Assembly (NCBI RefSeq): GCF_905147045.1 | Contig: NC_065914.1 | Coordinates: 6,572,001 to 6,636,000, forward strand | Source of the DNA: Nymphalis io | Taxonomy: Eukaryota > Arthropoda > Insecta > Lepidoptera > Nymphalidae | DNA length: 64,000 nt | Direction: 5' to 3' | Translations under genes and position numbers: made by a program | Notes under the pieces: generated by a model | What the model saw: the letters and a program-made list of their open reading frames with translations, nothing else | Told to the model about the DNA's origin: nothing | Database searches by the model: none | Part shown: one piece after another, positions 21,410 to 33,762 of the stretch | How positions within the stretch are numbered: position 1 is the stretch's first letter | Layout of the letters: every line of letters starts with the position of its first letter

Positions 21410-21585
21410 TTTTTTTTAAATTTTAAATAGGTAGACAAACTGGCACATATACCACCCGATAGTAGGTAAGGTAAGTGGTCACCACCACCGATATTGACAA
21501 TGTAAGAAGTGTTAACCATTCCTTACATCGCTGACCACCAACCTTGGGAACTAAGATGTTATGTCCCTTGTGCTTGTAGTTTATA
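21410..21585 (-). repeat. Repeat A copy, truncated
   Basis: T/A-rich start, GTAAGTGGTCACCACCACCG and CCACCAACCTTGGGAACTAA; stops after CCCTTGTGCTTGTAG. Confidence 0.7.
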
Positions 21586-21680
21586 TAGCCGTACATACCC
21601 ATAAGGGTAGGGCCGGATTTAGTTACCAGAAGCTATCACAAGAGAAGGCCCCCAGAACAGAGGTTGTAAAGTAAAGTTAA

Positions 21681-21957
21681 GTAACAGCCTGTAAATGTCC
21701 CACTGCTGGGCTAAGGCCTCCTCTCCCTATTTGAGGAGAAGGTTTGGAGCTTATTCCACTACGCTGCTCCAATGTGGGTTGGTGGAATACACATGTGGCA
21801 GAATTTCGATGAAATTAGACACATGCAGGTTTCCTCACGATGTTTTCCTTCACCGAAAAGCACGAGATGAATTATAAACAGAAATTAAGCACATGAAAAT
21901 TCAGAGGTGCTTGCCCGGGTTTGAACCCACGTTCATCGGTTAAGATTTACGCGGTCT
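21681..21957 (-). repeat. Repeat B SINE, nearly full length
   Basis: From AACAGCCTGTAAATGTCCCA through ATGTTTTCCTTCACCG to TTGCCCGGGTTTGAACCCAC (box B inverted) and CGGTTAAGATTTACGCG. The box A end is degraded. Confidence 0.8.
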
Positions 21958-23589
21958 TAGTTTAAGTATCTAACAGAGGTTAGGTTCTTGTATGTTTACT
22001 ATATATACATATTGTGTCATAAAAGATATAAATTCGTAATAAATTATTGAAATAGCCGATTGTAAAAATTATTCATATTTTTTGGATAATAATAACTCCC
22101 ACTCATGTGTTCCTTAGGGTTCAGATCTCTAAAACCGGCCCTTCGTTAGGGCTCTAATTAGCGATTAATTTGCGGGCAATTGACCGTAAATTAGATGTAA
22201 CGTTAAAATTATCCAAGCCATAATTTGAATTGGGATAATTTATCTTCTATCCACGATAATTACGAATATGATTAATTGTGAAATATTTAAATATCTATTA
22301 TGCAAATTATTTATAAAGTTTATCTGTTTTAGAAATGAAAGTAAATTAAATATTTGCATTGGTCACCAATGCCAATTATATGTAATATATTAAATAATTA
22401 TTATTATTGATAATTATATATTACTTTACGCATACATATTTTATATAACAATTATTATATTTTTTTTTTTAAATACTGACTATTGACAGTCTTCATTATA
22501 TGACTAAAAATATTTAAGTACTTGTTAATGCAATTAAAATGTATATATGTATTAACCAATGTTGGCATGGTTGGGCCAACGTGACAGTGGTTTGTGCAGG
22601 CTTTGTGCTAATGTGCAAAATCAGAGACTATATATTTATAAGTGTATTATTTTTAAGTGCGTGTATTTTAATAATTTATTTAGAAAACAAATCCGATACT
22701 AATGTTCGTGATTTTTATATAAAAAATGATATTATGTTATTCTATATACATATTATATCCAATACACGTTAAAATATATTTATGTTTTGTAATTTTTATC
22801 TTATGTAAATTAATTCACGTTAAGATAAAAATTATATATTTTCATATTAATTTTATATCTATTTATCTAAAATAAAGATAACTAGCTATGTGGTTTTATA
22901 TTATATTGTATATGATTATATTGTGATATAACTATAAATGTGAATATTCCAGTTTTGAGTGGCGTTGAACTATTATTTTTAATCTAAAGCGTTTTATATT
23001 AGCGTTATTTATAAACGTTAAAATATAAAATTCAAAGCAAGCTCTATTCTAGGTGAAATTATAAGCGTTTTATTTTATTTTCATAAATATTGCGTTTTGA
23101 AATTAATCATAAGAAGCTTCACACTATAAATATATTTTTTCATTTCTATTTCTTTCATATACAACCTCTTCTACCTACCATTTTTGAAGGAGATAGCATG
23201 GAAAGAGAACCCAAGAGTTAGACTTATTAGAGAAAAGAAAAAAGAAAGAATAAACTATCTATCTTTCACTTCTCACTTCACTTTCTCATCACTTATTGCT
23301 ACGATATAACACGATGGACTAAGGCTTTGGTTTAATCTGAATGCGTGTATATTTATTATAAATATTTGCGTATCGCCGAACGTCATGTTTGTAACGCGTG
23401 ATTCAACAATTTAAACGCCATAATGGTTATGTTAAATAAAAACGTATCTGCGTCTCAAATAAGAATAAGTAATATGTGAATAGGTTTTAAAATATATTTT
23501 CGACTTATTGTTAAATATAAATTGTTATTAATAGTCTTATATATAAAAATTAATGTTGGTATGTATATGTTTACATTTATTGTCTTGGT
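21958..23589. other. Large Syt7 intron, AT-rich, nothing recognised
   Basis: Poly-A/T and short simple tracts only. The frame at 22539-22772 shows no domain. Confidence 0.3.
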
Positions 23590-23787
23590 ATGTATAGTGG
23601 TCACCGCCACGCTTAAGCATTGCCAATGTGACACTGATTTTGGGAACTTAGATGTTATGTCCCTTGTGGCTACACTGGCTCACTCACGCATCAAACCGGA
23701 AAACAACAATTCTAAGTATTGCTGTTTTCCAATATAATAATATGATGGGCGGATGGTACCCAGACGGGAAAGCCCTACCACCAAGTA
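23590..23787 (-). repeat. Repeat A copy, degraded
   Basis: TATAGTGGTCACCGCCACGC, TCACTCACGCATCAAACCGG and AAAGCCCTACCACCAAG mark tail, middle and head. Confidence 0.7.
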
Positions 23788-25039
23788 ACCTTGACGTGTT
23801 ATTATCAAAATGCTATCACTTTGAGTTAGCTAGTTAATATAAAAGAAAATATATGTATATATAATAGCTTTCTTCTGAGCTATGTTTATTATTTAAAATT
23901 AAATAAAGAGCGTACTAAACGAAAGACTTGAGTGAAAAAAAAATGCTCTAAAAGATACAGTACCGAAATTTCACTTTGTTTCTATACTGTAAAAAATACA
24001 TCGGTTTTATGTGAAAACTTAATTCATTCATTATGCAATAGCACGTTGAATTAAATTAGTTTGGTCTGGATATGAAATTTAACGACTCCACACATACAAA
24101 AACATAGAACTTCCCCTAAAAACATTGGTTATAAAAGGAACCCAATTATCCAAAATTTTTGGTGGTACCAAATAGTATAAAATCTTTGTTGATGTTTTAT
24201 TATAACAAAAAAGATGAGCTGTTCAGATAAGGGTGAGTTTAATAAAATGAAGACTAGGATTTTAAGAAAGCAGCTAGGGAATATTGTAAAACACAAATAC
24301 CTATGTGGGTCAATCCGATTGGATATCGATGTTTAAACGACCACAAATAGTTCTAAGGGTAGTACCAAAAAGTGTTCCCAAATCTCCAAACTTTACCACA
24401 ACCAAAAGAAGTCTTGAGATGTAAAGGTAAAGCAGTAAAATTATTTGCAGCTTCTAGCTAAACCACAATAATTGTTTCCATGAAACTAAGAATAAGTTTA
24501 AAACTAAAGAACGTTTACAAGATAATGGTATATTTCAGGCAAAAGTGAAACTAACTTTCGACATTTAACAGATAGAATTTTGGTAAGAACACAAGTTTGC
24601 AAATAAAGAAATAATTTTCAAGAATTTCCAAACTTCACCGCCAACTTAATGGCTAGGAAAAGTAATTTTACGAACAAAGTGCATAATATTTAAAAGACTT
24701 GATTTGTGATAATATTTTTCGTACTGTCACAGAGCTAGCTCAAAAACTTAAGCTAATGATCTGGTTCATTGTTAAGAATAACTCAGTGAATAGAGTACGT
24801 ATTTGTTTTTATAATTCATATCGTACTAGGTTTTGAAAGAAAACAGTGGATGAACCGGCATGTGTTACGTGAAATTCTGCCACAAAAATCCACTGTGGAG
24901 TCGTTTTGTCCAACAGTGGCTTATAACGGCTATTATAAAATATACTTATTTTTTTCGAGTAGGGTTTTAAAAAAAAAAAATTACGTCAAATTATTTGTAA
25001 AGCCCTGTACTTAAATTGCTAGATGGTACTTTACGCCTC
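23788..25039. other. Large Syt7 intron; possible very old transposon debris
   Basis: No intact feature. The stretch 24700-24930 has a less AT-rich texture (for example CCACTGTGGAGTCGTTTTGT) that may be decayed mobile DNA, but I cannot assign it. Confidence 0.25.
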
Positions 25040-25135
25040 CATTTAAATAATTACACTGGCTCACTTACCCTTCTAATCGATTAACGTCTGAATAATTGAT
25101 GAGTGATTGGTACCCAGCCATACTACCGTCTTCCA
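25040..25135 (-). repeat. Repeat A remnant
   Basis: ATTACACTGGCTCACTTACCC and GAGTGATTGGTACCCAGCC are the only recognisable family words. Confidence 0.5.
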
Positions 25136-25599
25136 CTTTGACATGGGCGTCTAGATGCAAATTTAATCATTATTGTTGATAATGAAACGTAATATTAGGT
25201 ATATGAACCAAGTACATATATACTATTATTTATTTTATAGAACTCCAGATAAAGGCTATATAAGAGGGATTAACATCTCTGAATGAAAAAAACATATAGT
25301 CAGAGTTAATTAATGCCTAGGGGGCTTCGTTATTGTTATATTTCACGACGTAAACCAACGTTCGCTTTAAAAATATTGACACGGTTGAAGGAAAAAAGAA
25401 AAAATACTCAATTAAGTAAAAAATCCTTCTCCCGAAACCGTAAGAAATTATGATTATGTATTCCTGATGGCTCTCGATCACGCCAGTCGTTCATGTTAGT
25501 CAAATATATATGATAACTTATATATATAGTATATACTTATATATATATATAGTGCACAAGTGAGCAAGAAAAAATAGTTTATTTTTTCATAATCATTGA

Positions 25600-25720
25600 G
25601 ACAAAATCCCACACGACCGAAGAGAGATCAGGAGCAGGGCTTAACGTGGTTTCCGAGGTACAGGAGTGATACTGCCGAATTTAAAAGCACAAATTTCGTG
25701 ACAGGAAAAACCGTTTGGGG
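25600..25720 (-). repeat. Repeat C SINE fragment
   Basis: ACACGACCGAAGAGAGATCAGG and GGTTTCCGAGGTACAGGAGTG followed by CGTGACAGGAAAAACC match the C body. Confidence 0.6.
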
Positions 25721-27039
25721 GAAAACTTTAGAATGTAATTGAATAAAGCGTATGCCAGTGCTTACAAGCACACTTGAACACTTTACCATTGAGAATGGTT
25801 GTCTTGACAGAAAACGGTCAAGAAGACAAAATCTTTTTTTTTTTTTTTAAATTGTTTTTATTAAGTAAAGTAATTCAACTGATAATCTCAAACTGTTTCG
25901 TTATAAAATAAGTAATTGCCTGTTCCAACTTCGAACATGTTAAATTATTAGAAAGTTTCCTCCCATTCCCCCATTTAAAGTAGAAATTTTTAAAAATCCG
26001 TTCTTAATGGATGGTTTCGTTAAACAATAAATCAATGTCCAAAATTTCAGCTTTCTAGACTCAATAGTGGCTGTGCGTTGTTAGACAAATGATTTATTAT
26101 GTATAGACATAGCGCTGTGTTATATAGATTTTATCTTTAAGCACGATGTTACTGGGACATTTCATTTCACGAGTCACAGAGAAACAATGTTTATTCTAGT
26201 TTCATATCTCATTTAGTTTGATATAAACAGTAGTCACTTTACGTTTGAACTAAATTGGTAAAATGGGAACAGCTTGTTCTAGTAAAAACTTAGTATCTTA
26301 TCCAAGAAGTTACTTTTGTTTGTTTCCGATTTTTTTTTGCGGTAAACATTTTTACTTGTGATCGATTGGCCGAACATTAAAAAAGTTGTCTCGCGTATTT
26401 GATATTTTAAATTATCTCTTAAACAATGCAACCGAAAAATAAACTGTAACAAATGAATTTTATCTAAATAAAATATGTAATTTTAAATATATAAAATAGG
26501 GTAATAAAGCATTTATTTTTAAATAGATTGACGTGTTGTATATGAAAAAAAACCATCTAATAGAAATTACACTCAATACAAATACAACACGGTTGCGGTT
26601 TCATACCTATGTAGTATTATCTCTTTAACCATTGGGATAAATTGTATGCAATAAAAAGGAAAAGTCTTTTGTTTTAAATACTTGAGACGATAGGTTTACC
26701 TATTTTGATAATAATTCATAATTGTTGATAATATGACCAATGAATATGACCTAACACTTAAATTATTTTTTTAAATAAAAAACTACTTTTTGGGACTTAA
26801 ATATTAGTATAATAAGTTAGACATATGCTGTCGCTAACTTTTTTGTAGGCATTATCAAGCTCTACAACTTATCTCAAGATCTCAATCATATATGTCTCAT
26901 CGTTAAAGCAGCGTTCGTAAGAAACGCTTTCGTTCGACCGTTTTTTCCCCGACTTACTTTGCAAACCACTACCACGAAAAAGTCTTATAATTTTCGGGTT
27001 AATATATAGCCTATGACACTCACAACTGATGTAGCTTTC
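25721..27039. other. Large Syt7 intron, nothing recognised
   Basis: AT-rich sequence without exon or repeat signatures that I can name. Confidence 0.3.
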
Positions 27040-27132
27040 TATTGGTAAAAGAATTTTCAAAATCGGTTCAGTGAAGCCAGAGATTACCCCCTACAACCTC
27101 ACAAACTTTACTTCTTTATAATATTAGTATGG
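27040..27132 (+). repeat. Fragment of a widespread lepidopteran repeat end
   Basis: AAAATCGGTTCAGTGAAGCC, then AGATTACCCCCTACAACC and TTTATAATATTAGTATGGAT. This ending recurs in many moth and butterfly genomes as I recall it; which transposon class it belongs to I cannot tell from one copy. Confidence 0.5.
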
Positions 27133-27466
27133 ATAATAACGTTATATACGTTATTAAAATATATTGTTGTTCATGTTACTTTTTGTATTAATACAAATAA
27201 AACACCATTTACAGTATATAATGAACACACAATATCAAATTTAAGTCGAGCCACTCCCGACGTATAACTTAATTAAATAAAAAAATGATTCATTAAAAAC
27301 GGGAAGATGTCGAGTAACATATAACGGAAACACACGCCGTTTAAGAAAAAAACTTATCAACCACCTTTCGTCGTGTCCTTCCTTAAAATAATACACAAAA
27401 TCTTTTTTATAATATACCTTTGTATGTGATAACATTATTATTGACTGAATGATATGTGTAATATGG

Positions 27467-27745
27467 ATTTTTTTTATAGAATAGGAAGGCGGACGAAGAT
27501 ATGGGCCACCTGATGGTAAGTGGTCACCAACGCCCATAGACATTGACATTGTACGAAATGTTAACCATCGCTTACATCGCCAATGCGCCGCTAACCTTGG
27601 AAACTAAGGTGTTATGTCCCTTGTGCCTAGCTCACTTACCCTTCAAACCGGAACACAACAATACCAAGTACTGCTGTTTTCCGCTAGAGTATCTCATAAG
27701 TGGGTGGTACCTACCCAGACGACCTTGCCAAAGCCATACCACCAG
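27467..27745 (-). repeat. Repeat A copy, full length
   Basis: T tract and ATAGAATAGGAAGGCGGACG at one end, CAAAGCCATACCACCAG at the other, with a small deletion in the CTGTAATTACACTGGC block. Confidence 0.85.
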
Positions 27746-27777
27746 TAAATTCGTATATATACTTTTTCTAAATTAAA

Positions 27778-27895
27778 ATTAGTAAGCAGACGATAATGAA
27801 CCACGCGTTAGTAAGTAATCACCTAAGCCAATATCCATTGGGCGCTGTAAGAATTTATAACCATTATTTACATCGCCAATGAGCCAAGCCTATGT
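27778..27895 (-). repeat. Repeat A remnant directly beside the previous copy
   Basis: AAGCAGACGATAATGAACC, TAGTAAGTAATCACC and TACATCGCCAATGAGCC form a much older, diverged copy. Confidence 0.5.
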
Positions 27896-28026
27896 TTTTT
27901 GTAGCTCCGAGAAATAATCTTGCAAATATGTCACTTGAGTGGAACGTAATAAAAGTGGTAATTGTCTGACAATGCAAGAAATATTAAATTATCGAATTGG
28001 GAACTAAGATGTTACGTTCCTCCTTA

Positions 28027-28323
28027 CTTTATAGAATAGGAAGGCGAACGAGCATATGGGCCACCTGATGGTAAGTGGTCACCAAACGCCTTTAGACATT
28101 GGCATTGTATGAAAAGTTAACCATCGCTTACATCACCAATGCGCCACCAACCTTGGGAACTAAGATCCCTAAGAAGTTATGTCCCTTGTGCCTGTAATTA
28201 CACTGGCTCACTCACCCTTCAAACCGGAACACAACAATACCAAGTACTGCTGTTTTGCGGTAGAATATCTGATGAGTGGGTGGTACCTACCCAGACGAGC
28301 TTGCACAAAGCTCTACCACCAGT
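28027..28323 (-). repeat. Repeat A copy, full length
   Basis: TTTATAGAATAGGAAGGCGA to AGCTCTACCACCAGTA; a duplicated AAGATCCCTAAGAAG sits near 28160. It abuts a LINE 3' end. Confidence 0.85.
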
Positions 28324-28324
28324 A

Positions 28325-28499
28325 GATCGTTCCTTCAAACGAGGCGTGAAGAGGCATCTTGTGGGCCGGCAAGCCGGGGACGGCTAGTACAGAATACTCT
28401 TCCCAACTGTATTGGCCGTCGTCGCGTTTGGACTCTACTACCACTTACCATCAGGTAGAGTAGAGTCATTTGCCATCCCGGCGCATATAAAAAAAAATA
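28325..28499 (+). mobile_element. LINE 3' end with poly(A), copy 1
   Basis: TCGTTCCTTCAAACGAGGCG to GACTCTACTACCACTTACC, CAGGTAGAGTAGAGTCATTTG and a terminal A run. The same 3' sequence with its own A tail occurs at 43128-43259. The frame RSFKRGVKRHLVGR before the untranslated part could be the C-terminus of a Jockey/CR1-like reverse transcriptase. The inverted words ACTCTACTACC and GGTAGAGTAGAGT can form a terminal stem. Confidence 0.6.
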
Positions 28500-29106
28500 C
28501 ATACTTAAACCTTGCTCATGAATTACTCTGTTCATTGGTGAAAACCGTTTGAAAATTCATTCGGTAGTTTTTGAGTTTATCGCGTACAAACAGACGAGGT
28601 GGGACTATGTTTTGTAACAAACTGTGATTGAATGTAACAAACTTGTTGTCTACCAATTTTCTGATCTTACAGCCTAAGATAAGATCAGACGTGTTTTGAA
28701 TTCTCTCTAGCATCTGAACTACTCTAATAAACCTTGAACGTTGCTCTAAAAACTCGTCGTTAACAGGTAACGAATTACGAATCAATTTTATCTTCGCGTA
28801 AAAATTTTAATCCATCACAAAAATACACAAAGTAATTCAACTAATCGAGAACCTTATTTTTCGAAGTCAGTTAAAAAGGGTGTATATTTTGCCTTAAAGA
28901 TAACAAGATCGTAATTAGACGATTGTACCGTTATATCGTTTATATATCATTGTGTTATTTACTTGAATAACGTAATTATTGCTGTCTAGACATAAGACAA
29001 TTTCATCTCGATAGTTAGATGAAATATCGACCTTTTTATTTACATCTAAAGCTCAGTAACGCGAAGGGTTACTTTTAAATATCCTGATGGTAAAGGTCTT
29101 CGTTTC

Positions 29107-29285
29107 ATTTTGAGGAGAAGGTTTGTAGGTTAGTGAATATATAAGATTTTCTTCAGGCATTAACTGACAATATTTATGACTGTCATTGTCCCTATATATT
29201 AAGTGACAGGGTTTGATTGGACAAGGTTTCCTGACGGTCTCATGATAATTCATCACTGCACTGGATTTGAACTAGTAACTGATGG
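29107..29285 (-). repeat. Repeat B SINE, badly degraded
   Basis: TTTTGAGGAGAAGGTTTG, GGTTTCCTGACGGTCTCATG and TGATAATTCATCACTG are family words in order. Confidence 0.5.
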
Positions 29286-29441
29286 AGAAGATCATTGTCA
29301 TGAATTTGTCAGATGAAATTCTGCCATATGATAATCCAAACCTAACCTAACCTGCAAAAAGCTGGCATAATCTCATATTTTTTCAGGCTGAAGTACGCCT
29401 TCTTAAAAAGAGAAAATAAGAGAAGCAGGTCTAACAGATTC

Positions 29442-29728
29442 CCACATTTAATAATAATAATAATATCTTGGGACTTTATTCACACACGGCCATCTGATGC
29501 CAAATTAAACGGAGTTTGTGCCATGGAAACCAGACAACTGATATATTACATATACTACTTTTCTTTTGTAAATACATACCTATATAGATAATTACACCCA
29601 GACTCAGGACAAACAGACATGTTCATGCACACAAATGTCTGTCCTGGGTGGGAATCGAACCCACAACCTTCGACGTGAAAGGCACCTACCAAACAAGCCA
29701 AACGGCTCGTCATAACATTTACTAACAG
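29442..29728 (-). repeat. Repeat D SINE, full length
   Basis: The (ATA)n tail at 29449 leads into ACGGCCATCTGATGCC, GGACAAACAGACATGTTCA, CTGGGTGGGAATCGAACCC (inverted box B) and CCAAACGGCTCGTC. A possible 7-bp duplication ACATTTA lies on each side (about 29444 and 29719). Confidence 0.85.
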
Positions 29729-30034
29729 CTTTTTAATCTGTATACTAACAAGGATGGTAAGTGATCCCTATTAAGGCGATTAGAGTCGTAATTAAGCAGC
29801 ATTTGGATGCATTTTATATTTTCTTTTTTATATAATCTATTTTTTATAATAAAGTTATTTTAGTAACTGAATAGGATAAAGTTCGCTAGGAATATAATTA
29901 TTATATTTTATTACGATGCGGTTAAACAACAGAGTCTTTTGTAAACGTAACATTTATTCACTTGATGATATTCTGCGTCAGACAAATCTTTACATGTCCC
30001 GTCGTACCTCGTCCCATTTCGGTTGCGGGGGCGG

Positions 30035-30239
30035 GATAAATTATAGCACACAAGCGTGTGCACATCCACAGGTGCACTCTATTTTCCCTCACTTCAACGA
30101 TAGGCTGTAAATCCGACACGACCGGAAAGAATTCAAGCGCAGAACTAACGGCTTTACGTGCTTTCCGAGATAAAGGGGTGTGAACACTTCCAACTTCCAA
30201 ACTACGGGCTAATGAGAAATTTTCGACCCAATAAACTTT
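30035..30239 (-). repeat. Repeat C SINE, missing its head
   Basis: AATTATAGCACACAAGCGTG, TCCGACACGACCGGAAAGAA and GTGCTTTCCGAGATAAAG; it joins directly to repeat B sequence at 30240, where the tRNA-like head should be. Confidence 0.75.
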
Positions 30240-30345
30240 TATAAAAACAAATTAAGCACATAAAAATTCAGTGGTGCTTGCCCGGATTTGAACCCACGAT
30301 TATCGGTTAAGATTCACGCGTTCTAACCACTAAGCCATCTCGACT
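30240..30345 (-). repeat. Repeat B SINE, inverted 5' half
   Basis: AAATTAAGCACATAAAAATTC, TGCCCGGATTTGAACCCACG and GCCATCTCGACTT are the first about 105 bp of repeat B on the - strand. Confidence 0.8.
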
Positions 30346-30538
30346 TGTGTTTGTAATTTATTTCGTGCTTGACGGCGAAGGAAAACATCGTGAGGAAACC
30401 TGCATGTGTCTGATTTCATTGAAATTCTGTGTATTCTACCAACCCGCATTGGAGCAGCGTGGGGGAATAAGCTCCAAACCTTCTCCTCAAAAGGGAGAGG
30501 AGGCCTTAGCTCAGCAGTGGGACATTAACAGGCTGTTA
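30346..30538 (+). repeat. Repeat B SINE, 3' half in normal orientation
   Basis: TGTTTGTAATTTATTTCGTG through GAAAACATCGTGAGGAAACC to CAGTGGGACATTAACAGGC. It begins at about the consensus position where the inverted 5' half stops, so the two halves make one SINE with an inverted 5' end. Confidence 0.8.
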
Positions 30539-30742
30539 CTGTAAACTTTTACCAGTCTGACCTGGGGCTTGAGGCAATCCTTATTTTAGTCTTTACATGT
30601 AAAATTCCAGTGTTCGTGTGTTCGTAATTCTTTTAATATTCGTATTGACAAATTTATGATAAAATATTTGCACTTATCTGGATGGTTCGTAGATTAATAG
30701 TATTCAGATTGTTTTTTTTAAATGTATAATATATATATTTGG

Positions 30743-30918
30743 ACAGATTGACAGACATTGGCATTGAAAGAAATGTTAACCACCGCTTACATCGCCAATG
30801 TGCCCCCAACCTCGGGAACTATGATGTTATGACTAAGTACTGCTGTTTTGCGGTAAAATATCATTATGAGTGGGTGGTACCTCCCCAGACGAGCTAGCAC
30901 AAAGCCCTACTACTAGTA
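30743..30918 (-). repeat. Repeat A copy, 3' end and middle deleted
   Basis: GACAGACATTGGCATTGAAA, CTCGGGAACTATGATGTTATG then directly ACTAAGTACTGCTGTTTTGC and AAAGCCCTACTACTAG; the CCTGTAATTACACTGG block is missing. Confidence 0.75.
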
Positions 30919-30943
30919 TCAGTTATATATTATATATCGTTGT

Positions 30944-30979
30944 AAATATTTTGTCTATATATATATAGACAAAATATTT
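30944..30979. repeat. 36-bp perfect palindrome
   Basis: AAATATTTTGTCTATATA followed by its exact reverse complement, with no loop. Probably a folded (TA)n expansion or a MITE centre. Confidence 0.7.
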
Positions 30980-31571
30980 ATTTTACAACATAAAACATTT
31001 TAATTGTACAATATTTTATCTAATATTCACATTCTACTAAATAAAAAATGACAAAATGATAAAACCAACACCCCTAATGTGAGTTACATCATCTATCCAT
31101 TATGCCTTAATGAATGGATGGTTCAGCGAAAGTGTGAGTGAGACAAGCGTATAACAACCAATACGCACGAAAGAGAGATATAGATACATATATAATTTAC
31201 CTAAGTACGAGTTCCGCATTAACGTGCAAATTGAATATATATTTCTCTTAACTTAACATTCATTGCTAAGTGACGTAGTTATATTTAATTTGTAAAATTA
31301 ATTAATTTGAAATGAAATGAAAATCTTCCATTCAAATTCTGTCAAAAGCAGTCATTCAAACTGCCTTTTTTGTCTGAACTGTCTTAGCTTTAAAGGCTTT
31401 GGTTCTGGAGGGGTTCTGTGCAAACTCTAGACCGGGACAATGATAGTCATAGATATTGTCAGTCAATGCCTGAAGCCAGCTTCTATGTCAATAAATAAGA
31501 AAGAAGCTCAACGGGGTTTTTGTTTCTCAACATTTTTGCTTACAATTAATTATTCAATTTCAATGTCAATA

Positions 31572-31637
31572 TAGTGGGCGTTGGTGACCACTAAGCATCA
31601 GGTGGCCCATATGCTCGACTACCTATACGATAATAAA
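31572..31637 (+). repeat. Repeat A tail-end fragment
   Basis: GTGGGCGTTGGTGACCACTA, CATCAGGTGGCCCATATGC, then a diverged CTACCTATACGATAATAAAA. Confidence 0.65.
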
Positions 31638-32611
31638 AGTACAATTCTTTTAGTCAACAAAAACTAGTGTAGGTATTTCCATAATTATGCTTCAATTTGG
31701 CAATTATGTAAAAAGGATGTAATGAACGTCATATTAACGTATTAATATTGTTTTTATGGAAAAAATCAATCACACGAACAAAGTCCCACTCAGGTACACA
31801 TCTAATGTCAACGCAAACTGATTTGAGCATCTTATTTACATAATTGCTCATTCACTGCCACCCCCTCTACTTCATTCCAATTACTCAAGCAAACTTAGAT
31901 ATTAAATTATTCATTCGTTTCCTCATATCATCCGCATTTATCTGATAGAATATATTTTGGGAGAAATGAATAATGCGTTTTCAAATGGCAACTGAGTTAG
32001 TTCGTGTAATCAATTAGATTTACCTAAAGAAGCGTATATTATATACAATATTTATCATAATCTATGTGTTTTGTAATATATGTTTAAATAGAGAAATACA
32101 ATAAAGTTCATTAAATTTTCGTCCTCTGTTTTCATTTTTTTTTGTTTGGTAGCTAATTTGTAATTTATATTGGATTATATTTTTATAAATTGCCTACTGA
32201 ATAAAACTGAGCAATTTCAAATCAACTCGTGTAGATTTAAGTGAATTACGATTAGGTCAGGAGATGCGTAAGCCGAAATAGACCCTCCGAATCCGTGTTA
32301 AGACCGACAATCCCATGGGTTTATTGGGTTATATGTAATTGTAACTAATAATATAAAAAGTGAGCTGGTTTATTACGATTTAACATCTTCGCTATTTAAC
32401 TGATTATCGTGACATTTTGGATACATGTTGTCAGGGGTGTAGAAAAAGAACGAAGGTACCTTACACCTTTCCCACAGACAAAGCAGAGGCTGAAACTAGT
32501 CCCACATAATCTATGGATCTACCATAAATACGAATCGATTGACTAATATATAAGTTTGTAAATAAAGGTATTTGATAATAATGCCATTTATGGGAAAAGT
32601 CACCTCTGGAA

Positions 32612-32728
32612 ATATGGGAAGACGAACTTATAAAATTCGCAAACAATGACTGGGTGAGAATAGCCCGAGACAGGAAAAAGTTGAGTGAGATGAAGGAGGT
32701 CTATACTTCTGGACAGGCCCTTAGCTAA
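32612..32728 (+). mobile_element. RTE-like LINE, C-terminal fragment
   Basis: The open frame reads IWEDELIKFANNDWVRIARD then RKKLSEMKEVYTSGQALS and a stop. W-x-D-D/E-[LI]-K-[KF]...W-x-R-[IL]-A-[RQ]-[DN]-R is the standard end of endonuclease-reverse transcriptase polyproteins of RTE-like insect LINEs. Nothing upstream is recognisable. Confidence 0.6.
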
Positions 32729-33017
32729 AATTATATAAAAAAACACCGTTTCATTAATACTAAGGAATTAAAGAGGCTTAAATAAAAAAATAAATGGTAA
32801 AAATCCTTATTGATATAAATTATCAAACAATCAATCTTTTCGACAGTAATTGTCCACTTTCCTTCGAAAATAAAGAGTGGTTTCTTTGCTCAGCACACTT
32901 GATTTTATCGCGCTGTGACGAATCGATAAAACTTTATTTACGATCGATTAAAATGGATTAAAAGGGAACCGGTGACTGTTTTAAATTATTTTCAGAGCTC
33001 TGAATCAGAAGAGAGAG

Positions 33018-33322
33018 AAATAACAATCGTAACAGCATGTGAATGGGCTGCTGGGCTAAAGGCCTCCTCTCTCTTTTTGTTTTGAGGAGAATGTTTTGGA
33101 GCTTATTCCACCACGCTGCTCCAATACACATGTGGCAAAATTTCAGTGAAATTAGACACATGCAGGTTTCCTCACGATGTTTTCCTTCACCGTAAAGCAC
33201 AAGATCAATTATAATCACAAATCAAGAACATAAAAATTCAGTGGTACTTGCCCTTGTACCCATATGATCATCGGTTAAGATTCACGCGTTCTTACCACTG
33301 AGCCAACTTGGCTGTAACAATA
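33018..33322 (-). repeat. Repeat B SINE, full length
   Basis: CGTAACAGCATGTGAATGG to GAGCCAACTTGGCTG. A 7-bp duplication TAACAAT appears to flank it (33018-33024 and 33315-33321). Confidence 0.8.
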
Positions 33323-33442
33323 AAAATGCTATAATATACATGCAATTGAATTTAAAATGCTTTTTAGATGTGTAGTCACATTTTATTTACTGCTGTCGCT
33401 ATTTACTGCTGTCTTTATAAAACATATTAGACAATAGCGATG

Positions 33443-33762
33443 GCCTTCTGACCGATTCCGGCCAAGTCAGCCAATCTCAAGGGAGACTAGCCAACTGTGC
33501 AGGTTATATTATAGCGGACAAGTGTTTGCGAAAGTGTACTATTCTCTCACTCAACGACTGAGAACATACCGGAAAGAGTTCAGGTGCAGGATAAACGGTT
33601 CTGCGTGCTTTCCGAGACATAGGTGTTTACACACTTCCATACTCCGGGCTGCTTCTGCGATTTTTTTGACAGGGAAACCCAATAACTTTTGACCAACCTG
33701 ACCGGGGTATTGAGCCCAGGAGATCGGGTCTGCGGCCTTATATATAGTCATTGAATAAACAA
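33443..33762 (-). repeat. Repeat C SINE, nearly full length
   Basis: CTTCTGACCGATTCCGGCCA, AACTGTGCAGGTTATATTATAG, CGTGCTTTCCGAGACATAGG and TTGACAGGGAAACCC in family order; the tRNA-like head is degraded. Confidence 0.75.

Noticed and set aside
26869..27060. 63-codon - strand frame
   Set aside because: It overlaps a common repeat end and has no recognisable domain.
28516..28785. 89-codon - strand frame
   Set aside because: No domain recognised; it lies beside LINE debris and lacks splice or promoter support, though an old retroelement origin is possible.
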